Below, piece by piece: positions 8,529-17,421 of a stretch of DNA of 64,000 nt. Origin of the DNA: Brevundimonas mediterranea (lineage in GTDB: Bacteria; Pseudomonadota; Alphaproteobacteria; Caulobacterales; Caulobacteraceae); contig NZ_JACIDA010000002.1 of assembly GCF_014196125.1 (NCBI RefSeq), positions 558,001 through 622,000 of the forward strand, in the 5' to 3' direction. The first letter of the stretch is position 1. Every line of letters starts with the position of its first letter. The position numbers and the translations under genes are program-made. The notes under the pieces are model-generated. The model searched no databases. It was not told where the DNA came from and saw nothing but the letters and a program-made list of their open reading frames with translations.

Positions 8529-10247
8529 ATGGCCGGTCCGATCCACTACGAAGTCTATGTCCGAAAGACCGCTCCGGCGGGCTGGACCCTGTTGATCGCC
8601 ACCGAGGACCGCAAACACGCCCTGGAAACGGCCGAGGACCAGCTGCGCGACCGGCTGGCCGCCGCCGCCCGCGTCACCAAGGAGACGCTGGATCCGGACA
8701 CGATGGAGTTCAACAGCCTCAACATCCTGACGATCGGCGCGCCCGAGGAGAGGAAGAAGCCCAAGACTGTCGAGGCCGTTCGCCCGGCGTGCAGCGCCCC
8801 GGCCGAACTCTATACGCCCCACGCCCGCGCCCTGATCGGCCGTGTTCTGGAGGACTGGCTGAAGCGCCAGGGGGCGACGGCGTTCGAACTCCTGCACCGG
8901 CCAGACCTGGCCGAGCGACTCGACGCCTCCGGCGTGGAGCTTCAGCACGCCGTCCAGAAGGTCGCCGTGCCGGAAAGCCAGGCCAGCGGCCAGGACCTGC
9001 ACAGCGTCGTGCGCCACTACCAGCGGCTATCGGAGGATGCGGTCGCACGGCTGCTGAAGGCGGGCCGCTCGGGCCTGTTTCCGTCCTTGGAAAAACGGTC
9101 GATCGCCGAGCTGGCGCAGGGGTTGAGCGGATCGGCGGACCGCGCCTTCGTCATGGGCGGCGTCGTCGCCCAGGCCCTGGCCGACCGCAAGGGGGCGCGG
9201 GACCGGCTGGACGGCCTGATGGACATGATCGACGCCGCGCCGCCGGCCGGGCCGGCGCGCGGGCTCGTCGTGGGCGCCGTCGAACAGATCGCGGCCGAAA
9301 TGCTGGCGGTGCGCGCCAACCTGGCGGAAATCCTGGGCCCGTCTCTGGACCACGGCGCCAGCCTGGCCGCAGTGGTGCGCATGGTGGCCCCCCGAGAGGT
9401 CGAACGGCTGATCGGTCTGGATCCCCGCATGGCCCTGATGACGCCGGCGGTCGAAGGTCCCGCCGCACGACTGGGCGCGCGCCTGGCGGGGGGCGAGCTC
9501 CCGCAGCTGTCGGCGTCCCTGGCGCGGATGGTGACGCGCGAACTGGCCAGCCCGCGGCGGCTGCGGCCCAACGACCCGGTGGGGGAGATCGACATCCTGC
9601 GCACCCTCGCCATGGCCCTGACGGCGGCGGCGGGCCGGCTTCTGACCTTGGAAGAGGTGCAGAACGCCTTCGTCGACCGATCCAAGAGCCTGGTCACGCC
9701 CGATTTCGTCGGCGCCTATGTCCGCCAATGCCCGACCGCCCTGTCCGAGGCCGAACTGCTGACGCGGCTGTGCGAGAACGTCACCGGAGGGGCCAACAAG
9801 CGGGCGGCGGCGCGCTGGCTCAGCGCCTGCGTGGCCTCCGTCCGGCTGGAAAGCGAGATGCGCCAGTCGGCGCCGGGCGGCCCCAGCGTGTCGCAGAAGC
9901 TGCTGGTCCTGGCGCGACTGCAGCGGTCGGTGCGGGCCGTGCAGCTGGGCGAACTGGATGAAAGACAGATTTCGACGGCCATCGGCGCCCTGGGCGGAAC
10001 CCTGGAGGCGGACGCAGGGCTGCTGGCCCAGATCGGCCGGGCCCAGGCCACGCCGGTTCAGAAGCTGACGGCCCTGATGAAGATGACCAACGGCGAGACC
10101 GCGCCCCTGGGGCCGGCCGCGGACCGCGCCCGCGCCGAGGCGGTCAAGATGCTGCGAATTCCCGAAATCCGCGAGGCGGCGGACGCCGATACGGAAGCGT
10201 CTGCGGCGCTGCAGAGCCTGATGCAGGCGGCCCGGCTGAAGGTCTGA
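8529..10247 (+). CDS. Conserved-looking large protein of unknown function
   Basis: 572 residues, divergent from chvI. I do not recognise it. The first 70 residues (IHYEVYVRKTAPAGWTLLIATEDR) look like a small alpha/beta domain. The rest is rich in Ala, Leu and Arg and appears almost entirely helical, with long stretches that could form a helical-repeat array. There is no signal peptide and no membrane segment, so it is probably cytoplasmic. Codon use is typical of the neighbours, which argues for a real resident gene. The start ATG has no clear Shine-Dalgarno sequence. Three bases separate its stop from the convergent zinc-ribbon gene. Confidence 0.85.
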   Translation: MAGPIHYEVYVRKTAPAGWTLLIATEDRKHALETAEDQLRDRLAAAARVTKETLDPDTMEFNSLNILTIGAPEERKKPKTVEAVRPACSAPAELYTPHARALIGRVLEDWLKRQGATAFELLHRPDLAERLDASGVELQHAVQKVAVPESQASGQDLHSVVRHYQRLSEDAVARLLKAGRSGLFPSLEKRSIAELAQGLSGSADRAFVMGGVVAQALADRKGARDRLDGLMDMIDAAPPAGPARGLVVGAVEQIAAEMLAVRANLAEILGPSLDHGASLAAVVRMVAPREVERLIGLDPRMALMTPAVEGPAARLGARLAGGELPQLSASLARMVTRELASPRRLRPNDPVGEIDILRTLAMALTAAAGRLLTLEEVQNAFVDRSKSLVTPDFVGAYVRQCPTALSEAELLTRLCENVTGGANKRAAARWLSACVASVRLESEMRQSAPGGPSVSQKLLVLARLQRSVRAVQLGELDERQISTAIGALGGTLEADAGLLAQIGRAQATPVQKLTALMKMTNGETAPLGPAADRARAEAVKMLRIPEIREAADADTEASAALQSLMQAARLKV

Positions 10248-10250
10248 GCC

Positions 10251-10610
10251 TCAGTCGAAGATGTCGAAGATGCTGTCGCGTTTCTTCTTCTTGTAGCGAT
10301 AGTCGTCGTCCCGATGGCGATCATCGCCGCGCCGGTCGTCCCTATAGCCCCGGTCGTCGGCATAGGGCCGCCCCCCGCCCCAGGGCTGGGACTGGGGTTG
10401 GACAGGCGCGACATGGGCTTGAGGCTGAGCCTGGGGGGCGGCGGGGGCCGCGGACGCGCGACCGTCTTCGGCCGCCGAGGCCATCAGTTTTTCCAACTCG
10501 CCGCGGTCCAGCCAGACGCCGCGGCAGGCGGGGCACATGTCGAACTGCACGCCGTCCCGATCCAGCGTCTGCATGGCGGAATTGTCGTTCGGGCACATCA
10601 GAAGAGGCAT
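10251..10610 (-). CDS. Zinc-ribbon protein of the zf-TFIIB type
   Basis: 119 residues. The N-terminal ribbon has CPNDN, then MCPACRGVWLDRGELEKL (about residues 24-42), the hallmark of the TFIIB-like zinc-ribbon family. A low-complexity Pro/Gln/Ala linker (about 50-78) and a charged Asp/Arg/Tyr/Lys tail follow, ending SIFDIFD. The function of the family is not established; the tail suggests binding to RNA or a protein partner. A single gene between two convergent or co-oriented neighbours. Confidence 0.85.
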   Translation of the reverse strand: MPLLMCPNDNSAMQTLDRDGVQFDMCPACRGVWLDRGELEKLMASAAEDGRASAAPAAPQAQPQAHVAPVQPQSQPWGGGRPYADDRGYRDDRRGDDRHRDDDYRYKKKKRDSIFDIFD

Positions 10611-10845
10611 CGGGGCTCCAGATCAGTCAGGAATCGGTCGGTTCGGGCGTCGGCGCGACCGGCCCAGAGGGGGGCACAGACCTATCGCGCCGACGCATCC
10701 GTGCGGTCCGACATCGCGTCGATACGAGGCGGCGAAAGGAAGACGCCGGATCGCGAAGACGCCAGAGGGGCCCGTTCCGCAGGATCCAAGCTAGGCGCCC
10801 GGCCGGCTCGCCGCCATGCGTCGTGGCGCCACAGGCCTTCCCCGC

Positions 10846-12054
10846 TCAGCAGACCTGACCGGCGGCCCAGCCGGAGGACCAGGCCCACTGGAAATTATAG
10901 CCGCCCAGCCAGCCGGTGACATCGACCGCCTCGCCGATGAAATAGAGGCCGGGAACCGTTTTGGCGGCCAGAGTCTGTTGGTCCAGGGCGGCGGTGTCGA
11001 TCCCGCCCAGGGTCACTTCTGCGGTGCGATAGCCTTCGGACCCGACCGGCTTGACGCTCCAGGCATTGACCGCCTGATCCAGCCGCCGCAGCGTCGCGTC
11101 GGACAGATCGGCCAGATTGCCCGCCGCGCCTTCCCGCTCGCACAGGCTTTCCGCCAGCCGCCGGGGCACGATATGGCCCAGGGCCGTGTGGACGGCCTGG
11201 CGGCCGTTGGCGGTCTTGGCGGCCTTGAGCTCGTCGAAGACATTGCGCCCCGGCGCCATGGCCGCGACGATGGCCTCGCCCTCGCGCCAATAGGAACTGA
11301 TCTGCAGGATGGCCGGACCGCTGAGGCCGCGATGGGTGAACAGCATGGCCTCGCTGAAACTGGCCTTGCGCGCCTTGGCCCCTTCGGGCGCCGAGGCGAC
11401 GCGCGCGTCCACCGCCACGCCGGCCAGCGGGATCAGGGTCTCAAGCAGGCCGGCCTCGAAGGTCAGGGGAACCAGGGCCGGGCGGGTGTCGGTGACGCGA
11501 ATATCGAACTGGCGCGCGACCTCATAGGCCCAGCCGGTGGCGCCCATCTTGGGGATCGACTTGCCGCCGGTCGCCACGACCAGGGCCGTCGCCGTGACCT
11601 GGGTTCCGTCCGACAGATCGACGCTCCAGTCCTCGCCGGACTTGGTTAGGCGGTCGACGCCGGTCTTCATCTTCAGGGTCACGCCCGCCGCCGCCATGTC
11701 GTCGGTGAGCATGCGGACGATCTGTTTGGCGCTGTCGTCGCAGAACAGCTGGCCCAGCGTCTTCTCGTGCCAGGCGATGCCGGCCCGATCCACGCGCTTG
11801 ACGAAGTCGTGCTGGGTGTAGCGACGCAGGGCCGAGGTGGCGAACCGGGGGTTCTCACCCAGGAAATTCGCCGGCCCGCAGCCCAGATTGGTGAAATTGC
11901 ACCGACCGCCGCCGGAGATGCGGATCTTCTCGCCGGGATTGGCGGCGTGATCGACCACCAGAACCCGACGTCCGCGACGCCCGGCCTCGATCGCGGCCGT
12001 CATCCCGGCCGCGCCGGCCCCGACGACGAGGACGTCGTAAGACGCCCTCGTCAT
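10846..12054 (-). CDS. NAD(P)/FAD-dependent oxidoreductase, HI0933/BaiN family
   Basis: 402 residues. The N-terminal Rossmann motif VVGAGAAGMTAAIEAGRRG binds FAD; KIRISGGGRCNFTN is the family signature, and the C-terminal LYFIGEAVDVTGWLGGYNFQWA segment contacts the flavin. Members are soluble flavoproteins; the BaiN member reduces an unsaturated steroid, but the physiological substrate here is unknown. It precedes nothing obvious in the same pathway. ahcY starts its own unit upstream, 33 bp away. Confidence 0.92.
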   Translation of the reverse strand: MTRASYDVLVVGAGAAGMTAAIEAGRRGRRVLVVDHAANPGEKIRISGGGRCNFTNLGCGPANFLGENPRFATSALRRYTQHDFVKRVDRAGIAWHEKTLGQLFCDDSAKQIVRMLTDDMAAAGVTLKMKTGVDRLTKSGEDWSVDLSDGTQVTATALVVATGGKSIPKMGATGWAYEVARQFDIRVTDTRPALVPLTFEAGLLETLIPLAGVAVDARVASAPEGAKARKASFSEAMLFTHRGLSGPAILQISSYWREGEAIVAAMAPGRNVFDELKAAKTANGRQAVHTALGHIVPRRLAESLCEREGAAGNLADLSDATLRRLDQAVNAWSVKPVGSEGYRTAEVTLGGIDTAALDQQTLAAKTVPGLYFIGEAVDVTGWLGGYNFQWAWSSGWAAGQVC

Positions 12055-12087
12055 TTGGAACCTCGCGGTTCCGGCCTCGGGGAGAGC

Positions 12088-13479
12088 TTAGTAACGGTAG
12101 TGGTCCGCCTTGAACGGGCCTTCGACCGGCACGTTGATATAGTCGGCCTGGTCCTGGGTCAGGACGGTCAGCTTGGCGCCCAGCTTGGCCAGGTGCAGCA
12201 GGGCGACCTTTTCATCCAGGTGCTTGGGCAGGGTGTAGACCTGGTTCTGATAGGACTTGGCGTTGGTCCACAGTTCGATCTGGGCCAGGGTCTGGTTGGT
12301 GAAGGAGGCCGACATCACGAAGGACGGGTGGCCCGTGGCGTTGCCCAGGTTCACCAGACGGCCTTCCGACAGCAGGATGATCTTCTTGCCGTCCGGGAAT
12401 TCGATGTGGTGGACCTGCGGCTTGATCTCGTCCCACTTGAAGTTCTTCAGGCCGGCGACCTGAATTTCCGAGTCGAAGTGGCCGATGTTGCAGACGATGG
12501 CGTTGTTCTTCATCTGCCGCATGTGTTCGACCGTGATGACGTCCTTGTTGCCAGTCGTCGTCACATAGATGTCGGCGCGGCCGGCGCTGTCGTCCAGGGT
12601 CTGGACCTCATAGCCTTCCATCGCGGCCTGAAGCGCGCAGATCGGGTCGATTTCGGTCACGATCACGCGTGCGCCGCCCTGGCGCAGCGAGGCGGCCGAG
12701 CCCTTGCCCACGTCGCCGTAACCGCAGACCACGGCGACCTTGCCCGACAGCATGACGTCGGTGCCGCGACGGATGGCGTCGACCAGGGATTCACGGCAGC
12801 CGTACAGGTTGTCGAACTTGGACTTGGTGACGCTGTCGTTGACGTTGATGGCGGGGAAGGGCAGTTCGCCCTTTTCGGCCATCTGATACAGGCGGTGAAC
12901 GCCCGTGGTCGTCTCTTCCGACACGCCGCCGATGGCGTCGCGGATGGCCGAGTAGAAGCCGGGCTTTTCGGCGATGTAGCGTTTCATCACCTTGAAGAGG
13001 GCTTCTTCCTCTTCGTTCTGGGGATTGGCCAGGACCGAGATGTCCTTCTCGGCCTTGGGACCGAGCACGCACAGCAGGGTCGCGTCGCCGCCGTCGTCCA
13101 GGATCAGGTTCGGATAGCCGCCGTCAGCCCATTCGAAGATCTTGTGCGCGTAGTCCCAGTATTCTTCCAGGGTCTCGCCCTTGGTGGCGAAGACCGGGGT
13201 GCCCGAGGCGGCGATGGCGGCGGCGGCGTGGTCCTGGGTCGAGAAGATGTTGCACGAGGCCCAGCGCACTTCGGCGCCCAGGGCTTCCAGCGTCTGGATC
13301 AGAACGGCCGTCTGGATGGTCATGTGCAGGCTGCCGGCGATCCGGGCGCCCTTCAGCGGCTGGCTGGCGCCGAACTCTTCGCGCAGGGCCATCAGGCCCG
13401 GCATTTCCGTCTCGGCGATCGCGATTTCCTTCTTGCCCCAATCGGCCAGAGAAATGTCGCGGATGATGTAGTCGGTCAT
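12088..13479 (-). CDS. ahcY: Adenosylhomocysteinase
   Basis: Hydrolyses S-adenosylhomocysteine to adenosine and homocysteine, keeping methylation reactions running. 463 residues, the full length for the bacterial enzyme. Seen: [11 protein letters not shown], the substrate segment [21 protein letters not shown], the NAD-binding [10 protein letters not shown], and the C terminus ending KADHYRY. CAGGAG lies in front of the ATG. In rhizobia ahcY is commonly a neighbour of the chv-hprK-pts genes, as it is here. A perfect 16-bp palindrome lies 68 bp upstream of the start and may be the operator of an ArsR-type SAH sensor. Confidence 0.97.
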   Translation of the reverse strand: MTDYIIRDISLADWGKKEIAIAETEMPGLMALREEFGASQPLKGARIAGSLHMTIQTAVLIQTLEALGAEVRWASCNIFSTQDHAAAAIAASGTPVFATKGETLEEYWDYAHKIFEWADGGYPNLILDDGGDATLLCVLGPKAEKDISVLANPQNEEEEALFKVMKRYIAEKPGFYSAIRDAIGGVSEETTTGVHRLYQMAEKGELPFPAINVNDSVTKSKFDNLYGCRESLVDAIRRGTDVMLSGKVAVVCGYGDVGKGSAASLRQGGARVIVTEIDPICALQAAMEGYEVQTLDDSAGRADIYVTTTGNKDVITVEHMRQMKNNAIVCNIGHFDSEIQVAGLKNFKWDEIKPQVHHIEFPDGKKIILLSEGRLVNLGNATGHPSFVMSASFTNQTLAQIELWTNAKSYQNQVYTLPKHLDEKVALLHLAKLGAKLTVLTQDQADYINVPVEGPFKADHYRY

Positions 13480-13547
13480 GGGGGCTCCTGGCCGCAGGGG
13501 ACTTTCCAGCCCTCATAGCCTGTGGAGCATGAAGGAGCAATAAACAC

Positions 13548-13563
13548 ATAAGGATATCCTTAT
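13548..13563. promoter_or_regulatory. Palindromic operator upstream of ahcY
   Basis: Perfect inverted repeat ATAAGGATATCCTTAT, placed between ahcY (start 13479, minus) and the exported protein gene at 13626 (plus). Palindromes with an AT-flanked GATATC core upstream of SAH-recycling genes fit the SahR/ArsR type of site; the regulator itself is not in the window. Confidence 0.55.
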
Positions 13564-13625
13564 ATGCATTATGCCCGATGTCGGGCTGAGGGTTTTCTTA
13601 AGCGATCCCCGTTAGGGAGTACGGC

Positions 13626-14027
13626 ATGGAACGCCGCGCTCTTCTCGGTCTCGCCCTTGTCGCGACGGCCGCCGCCTCGACTCCCGCCCGCGCCTCGTCG
13701 AGCGGCGGCGCCGCCCCGTCGGCCGACACCTATTTCCGCCTGCCGGTGGTCACGGGCTCGATCCCGCGTCCCGGCGGCCGGCGCGGCGTCCTGTCGGTCG
13801 AAGTCGGCGTGGATGTGCCCGACGCGGCCCTGCGCACCCGGGCCCAGCAGTCTGCGCCGCGTCTGCGCGCCGCCTACAACACCGCCGTCCAGCGGTTCGC
13901 CACCGGCCTGCGTCCGGGCGCCGCGCCGAACATCGACCAGCTGGCCGCAGATCTGCAGGCCGCCACCAACACCACCCTGGGCCGCGCCGGGGCCCGGGTC
14001 CTGCTCGGCACGGTGATGGCGCTCTAG
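13626..14027 (+). CDS. Exported protein with a FliL-like domain
   Basis: 133 residues with a signal peptide (about 1-23, MERRALLGLALV, cleavage near ARA). The mature part reads as a small alpha/beta domain. The order of elements, a strand RRGVLSVEVGVDVPD, helix LRTRAQQSAPRLRAAYNTAV, an LRPG...IDQLAADLQ segment, and a final RVLLGTVMAL strand, resembles the periplasmic domain of FliL. That likeness is by eye. Without a flagellar neighbour the role is open. It is divergent from ahcY across the palindrome. Confidence 0.75.
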   Translation: MERRALLGLALVATAAASTPARASSSGGAAPSADTYFRLPVVTGSIPRPGGRRGVLSVEVGVDVPDAALRTRAQQSAPRLRAAYNTAVQRFATGLRPGAAPNIDQLAADLQAATNTTLGRAGARVLLGTVMAL

Positions 14028-14044
14028 GCCGCGGCTGACCGGCC

Positions 14045-14812
14045 TCAGCCGACGCGGGGCGACTTCAGGCGGCGCTTGTTCGAATGGGTCGGCGGCGCCG
14101 CGCCCAGATCCTCGGGCACCTCGCCCTTGAAGTAGTAACGCTGCCAGGCCTCCTTGGCCGCGTCGGGATCGCCGCCGGCCAGACGCTGGTTGAAGTCGGT
14201 GCGGGCGCGGTTCCAGGCCTCGAACTGGCCCTTCATCACCGGGTTGGATTCCAGGGTGCGGATCACCGGCTGGAACTGCTCCACCTTCTTGTGCTCGATC
14301 AGATTGATGAAGCAGAAGGGTTCCCCTTTCTCGAACTTCACCCGGCCCGGCCGCGTGAAGATCCAGTTCATGGTGAAGGGGAAGGGCAGCCAGTCGGTCT
14401 CGATCAGACCGACCAGGGGCTGAATCCCGTCCTTCAGGTGATTGGGCGAACCGGAGCACATCATCCCCCAGCCCGGCGGGGTGCGGAACAGATACTGCGG
14501 GTGCATGGTCAGGACCCCGCGCGAAAAGTGCGAGGTGACGAAATGGTCCAGGTCGTGCTGGGGCCGGTCGGGCGTGATGACGATGTCTTCCTGGCGCGGC
14601 CCGCCGTTCCACTCGGCCGTGAAGCCGAACGGGCACAGGATCTCCCACCCGGTGGTGTTGGCCATGTTCAGCGGCAGGCACCGATAGGGGTGGCGGCTGA
14701 TGAAGGCGTCCATCCAGTTGCGCGACTGGCGGCCGGGCACCAGGTCCGGCGGCCGGGCCGTCATCGGATAGCATTCCAGTTCCAGCGGGCGCGTCTGCAC
14801 GGTATCGACCAT
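14045..14812 (-). CDS. DUF6065 family protein
   Basis: 255 residues, soluble, rich in Trp, Phe, Pro and His (MANTTGWEILCPFGFTAEWNGG, HFSRGVLTMHPQYLFRTPPGWG, FPFTMNWIFTRPGRVKFEKGEPFCFI). The pattern matches proteins annotated as DUF6065, whose function is unknown. Some of these conserved Trp/His segments suggest a cupin-like or double-stranded beta-helix fold; this is inference. It converges with the exported protein gene 18 bp away. Confidence 0.8.
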   Translation of the reverse strand: MVDTVQTRPLELECYPMTARPPDLVPGRQSRNWMDAFISRHPYRCLPLNMANTTGWEILCPFGFTAEWNGGPRQEDIVITPDRPQHDLDHFVTSHFSRGVLTMHPQYLFRTPPGWGMMCSGSPNHLKDGIQPLVGLIETDWLPFPFTMNWIFTRPGRVKFEKGEPFCFINLIEHKKVEQFQPVIRTLESNPVMKGQFEAWNRARTDFNQRLAGGDPDAAKEAWQRYYFKGEVPEDLGAAPPTHSNKRRLKSPRVG

Positions 14813-14848
14813 GCGTCTTCCTAACGCTGCAAACGCGACTGCTCAACC

Positions 14849-15376
14849 ATGACCCCAGACCTTGCGCCTGAACCCGCTTTCGACCGCGAGACCCTGACCG
14901 CCTGGCTGGCCGAACACGGCGTGGCCCACACGAGCCACGATCACCCGGCCGTCTTCCGCGTTAAGGAAGGCCTGGACCTCAAGGCCGACCTGCCCGGCGC
15001 CCACACCAAGAACCTGTTTCTCAAGGATCACAGAGGCCGGCTCTGGCTGATTTCGGCCCGCCAGGACACGGTCATCGACCTGAAGCGCGCCGCGACCGCC
15101 ATAGGGGCGGGCCGGCTGTCGTTCGGCAACGAAGCCCTAATGTGGGAGACGCTGGGCGTCCGCCCGGGTTCGGTCACGGCCCTGGGTCTGATCAACGACG
15201 TCGAGCGCCGCGTGACCTTCGTCCTGGACCGGCGGCTGTGGGACGCCGACATCGTCAACTTCCATCCCCTGGTCAATACGGCGACCACGTCTCTGGAACA
15301 GGCGGCCTTCCGCCGGGTGATGGCGGTCTGGGAGCGAGAGCCGATCGTGTTGGATTTCGGCGCCCTGACGGGTTGA
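14849..15376 (+). CDS. YbaK/ProXp-type aminoacyl-tRNA deacylase
   Basis: 175 residues; matches the free-standing prolyl-tRNA-synthetase-associated editing domain (PrdX, ProXp-ala). Seen: the N-terminal helix with [15 protein letters not shown], the [17 protein letters not shown] core strand with the conserved Lys, [30 protein letters not shown], and [13 protein letters not shown]. It would hydrolyse misacylated Ala-tRNAPro in trans. The gene stands alone, divergent from DUF6065. Confidence 0.9.
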   Translation: MTPDLAPEPAFDRETLTAWLAEHGVAHTSHDHPAVFRVKEGLDLKADLPGAHTKNLFLKDHRGRLWLISARQDTVIDLKRAATAIGAGRLSFGNEALMWETLGVRPGSVTALGLINDVERRVTFVLDRRLWDADIVNFHPLVNTATTSLEQAAFRRVMAVWEREPIVLDFGALTG

Positions 15377-15507
15377 AGCCCGGTTCCGGGGCGGAGCGCG
15401 CGTCGAAAGGCGGGAACCGACGTTCGATGACCCGTCTCTCTTCCTGACCGGCTCGAAGTCCGCTACCGGCACAGAGGATCGCACGGCGATACTGTGCGTC
15501 CTGAGGC

Positions 15508-15855
15508 ATGCGTATGTTTGGACCCAAGCCCGTTTCTCAGCCGGACCGACGCGGCGAACCCCGTCGGGCGGTCAATGCGCGGGGCGTCGTCTGTGCGCCG
15601 GGTGTGGAGACGGCCTGCGTGATCGTCGATCTGTCGGACGGCGGCCTGAAGCTCAGGCTCGACCGGGGCGCGGCCCTGCCGCCCGAGGTGGTGGTGGTGG
15701 ATATTGCGGAGGCGGTGGCCTATCCGGCGACGGTGGTCTGGCAGAAGGGGCAGGAGGCCGGGCTGAGGCAGACCGGGGCCAAGTCCCTGCGCGGCCTGGC
15801 CCCAGCGCGGCTGATCGGGGCCCGCGACGCCTGGATCAGGGCCGGCGGGCGCTGA
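15508..15855 (+). CDS. PilZ-domain protein
   Basis: 115 residues made of one PilZ domain. The c-di-GMP binding pieces are visible: an N-terminal DRRGEPRRAVNARG giving the RxxxR element and DLSDGGLKL giving the (D/N)xSxxG element. It could be a simple c-di-GMP effector. A second Met two codons on is an alternative start. The stop is 6 bp from the end of the convergent HAD gene. Confidence 0.85.
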   Translation: MRMFGPKPVSQPDRRGEPRRAVNARGVVCAPGVETACVIVDLSDGGLKLRLDRGAALPPEVVVVDIAEAVAYPATVVWQKGQEAGLRQTGAKSLRGLAPARLIGARDAWIRAGGR

Positions 15856-15861
15856 GGATCG

Positions 15862-16725
15862 CTACAGACCCGCCGGCATGGAGCCGGCGTTGATGGCGAT
15901 GCGGCCGACCAGGCCCTTGACGATCAGGTCCAGGGCCGAACCCTCGCGATAGTCGGCGGCGGCGACGAAATTGACCCGGTCCTCGGAGATCAGGGAATAG
16001 ACCTTCTTCTGGTCCTTCTCGTTCGAGCGGGGGTCATAGACGGCGATCGAGAAGCCGCCCTTGGTGTGCATCATCTTCATGGTCGGCACGTCGGTGTCGC
16101 CGTCGCCGATGAAGATCATCCGCTCGAACGGCACCGGCCGCTGGTCGTCGGGGATGAAGTGGTTGATCCGCTCGTGCTCCCAGTGGTTCTTCACCCCCTT
16201 GTTGATGCGGAACAGATACTGGGTCTTGGTGGTGTAGTTGACGCCGACCGCAGGCCAGGCCGCCTCTCCCTTGTCGTCATAGACATAGTGGGAGGCGAAG
16301 ACATGGGTCAGGGCGGGGCGGATCGGCGTGCCGTCGATCATCTCCTCCAGGCCGGCCGAGACGATATAGTGTTCGATCTCAAGTCCGTAGCGCGCCCCGA
16401 AGGCGTTCATCCGGTCGAACCAGCTGAGGTCCTTCAGGCCTTCGAACAAGGCCACCGCCTCGCCGTGCCGGCGCAGGGTCTCGCGCGTCACCGGCGAACC
16501 GTTCTGGCGCGCATGGTGCAGCATCAGCTGCATGTACATCAGGATGCCGTCGCCGTCGGCCTCCTTGGTCATGCGCTCGGCCTCTTCCCAGAAGGCGCTG
16601 ATCCCCATGCCGACGGAGGGGATGAAGCTGACCTCCTGCATGTTGCCGCGCGCCAGGGTGCCGTCGAAATCATAGATCAGGGCGGTCTTCAGCAAGGGCT
16701 TGTCGCCGGAAGGGGCGTCGGACAT
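15862..16725 (-). CDS. HAD-superfamily hydrolase
   Basis: 287 residues. Motif I DFDGTL (about 19-24) holds the nucleophile Asp, motif II is ...IVSAG, and motif IV GDGDTDVPTM binds Mg. The long insert between motifs I and II forms a helical cap. Closest in feel to phosphoserine-phosphatase-like HAD proteins of unknown substrate. It lies 41 bp downstream of the lipoprotein gene, so co-transcription from the promoter at 17341-17369 is possible. Confidence 0.85.
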   Translation of the reverse strand: MSDAPSGDKPLLKTALIYDFDGTLARGNMQEVSFIPSVGMGISAFWEEAERMTKEADGDGILMYMQLMLHHARQNGSPVTRETLRRHGEAVALFEGLKDLSWFDRMNAFGARYGLEIEHYIVSAGLEEMIDGTPIRPALTHVFASHYVYDDKGEAAWPAVGVNYTTKTQYLFRINKGVKNHWEHERINHFIPDDQRPVPFERMIFIGDGDTDVPTMKMMHTKGGFSIAVYDPRSNEKDQKKVYSLISEDRVNFVAAADYREGSALDLIVKGLVGRIAINAGSMPAGL

Positions 16726-16766
16726 CGGGCGGACTCCAGAGCGTCGGTCGGACCCCGCCCTCTATA

Positions 16767-17306
16767 TCAGCCCGCCGTCTGCGTCGATTGTCGCCTCTGG
16801 CCGAAGCGGGGCGCCGCCGTCTTCTGCTCGGCCCAGTAGTCGGCGCCCGTAGTCGGCTTGAACATGGTGCGGGGCGTGCCGTCGCGCGCCACCACGGCGA
16901 AGGTGTTGGTCGAGGCCTGATAGATCAGGGTGTCGCCGTTCGGCCGTTTCACCGTCTCGGCGTCCCGTGGGGGCTTGGCCGTAAAGGCGGTGACCTTGTC
17001 CAGATAGTCTTCGGCCGATCCCGCGCCGAAGTCGGCGCCGTTGCGCTGGTACAGGCGGGCGATCTTGTCATCCACCGTCTCGCGACGGCTGGCCGTCAGC
17101 ACCGGCTTGGCCTGGGGCGTCGTCGAAACCTGGTCGCCGCCGTCCGTCCCGGACGCCGTAACGGCGAGCGGCGTCGCCTCGGCCGTAGTGCGGTCGCGCG
17201 TCTGGACCGCCGAGGCGTTGTCGCACCCCGCCAGCGCCATCACCGCCAAACCGAACATCATCAGCCTCAGTCCTGTGGCCGCACCCTGTCGCTTGTCAGA
17301 CGTCAT
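16767..17306 (-). CDS. Lipoprotein with a polymorphic-toxin-like C-terminal domain
   Basis: 179 residues from the ATG at 17304-17306, which has AGGGGGAGG (17312-17320) before it; an open frame to 17402 has no support. Signal with lipobox LAGC puts the lipidated Cys at 28, followed by Asp29, the residue that keeps lipoprotein in the inner membrane in E. coli. Residues 29-78 are a low-complexity spacer. Residues 80-161 (DKIARLYQRNGADFG, DYLDKVTAF, NGDTLIYQASTNTFAVV, RDGTPRTMFKPTTGADYW) resemble the C-terminal tips of contact-dependent or polymorphic toxins with a KHxxxFG...TNxFAVV...FKP pattern. The usual catalytic His of that pattern appears as Asn89 here, so activity is doubtful. The promoter carries a LexA-type box. 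No immunity gene is recognisable. The functional idea is inference. Confidence 0.7.
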   Translation of the reverse strand: MTSDKRQGAATGLRLMMFGLAVMALAGCDNASAVQTRDRTTAEATPLAVTASGTDGGDQVSTTPQAKPVLTASRRETVDDKIARLYQRNGADFGAGSAEDYLDKVTAFTAKPPRDAETVKRPNGDTLIYQASTNTFAVVARDGTPRTMFKPTTGADYWAEQKTAAPRFGQRRQSTQTAG

Positions 17307-17340
17307 CCTCGCCTCCCCCTTTGGACACCCGCTCTCCGCG

Positions 17341-17369
17341 AGATAAGCACAACCTTCATGTTCCTGCAA
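17341..17369 (-). promoter_or_regulatory. Promoter of the lipoprotein gene
   Basis: On the minus strand, -35 TTGCAG (17364-17369), a 17-bp spacer, then -10 TTATCT (17341-17346). A start near 17334 would give a leader of about 28 bases containing the Shine-Dalgarno site. The -35 lies inside the GTTC-N7-GTTC box. Confidence 0.55.
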
Positions 17370-17374
17370 TGTTC
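17360..17374. promoter_or_regulatory. LexA (SOS) box, GTTC-N7-GTTC
   Basis: The sequence GTTCCTGCAATGTTC is the alphaproteobacterial LexA consensus GTTC-N7-GTTC, extended to TGTTC-N6-TGTTC. It covers the -35 of the minus-strand promoter and lies 53 bp upstream of the lipoprotein start and 47 bp upstream of coaBC, so LexA could repress either. Confidence 0.55.
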
Positions 17375-17421
17375 TTTTCGGCCGTCTCGACGGCGTCGTC
17401 ATGGACGGCTAGACGAAGGCC

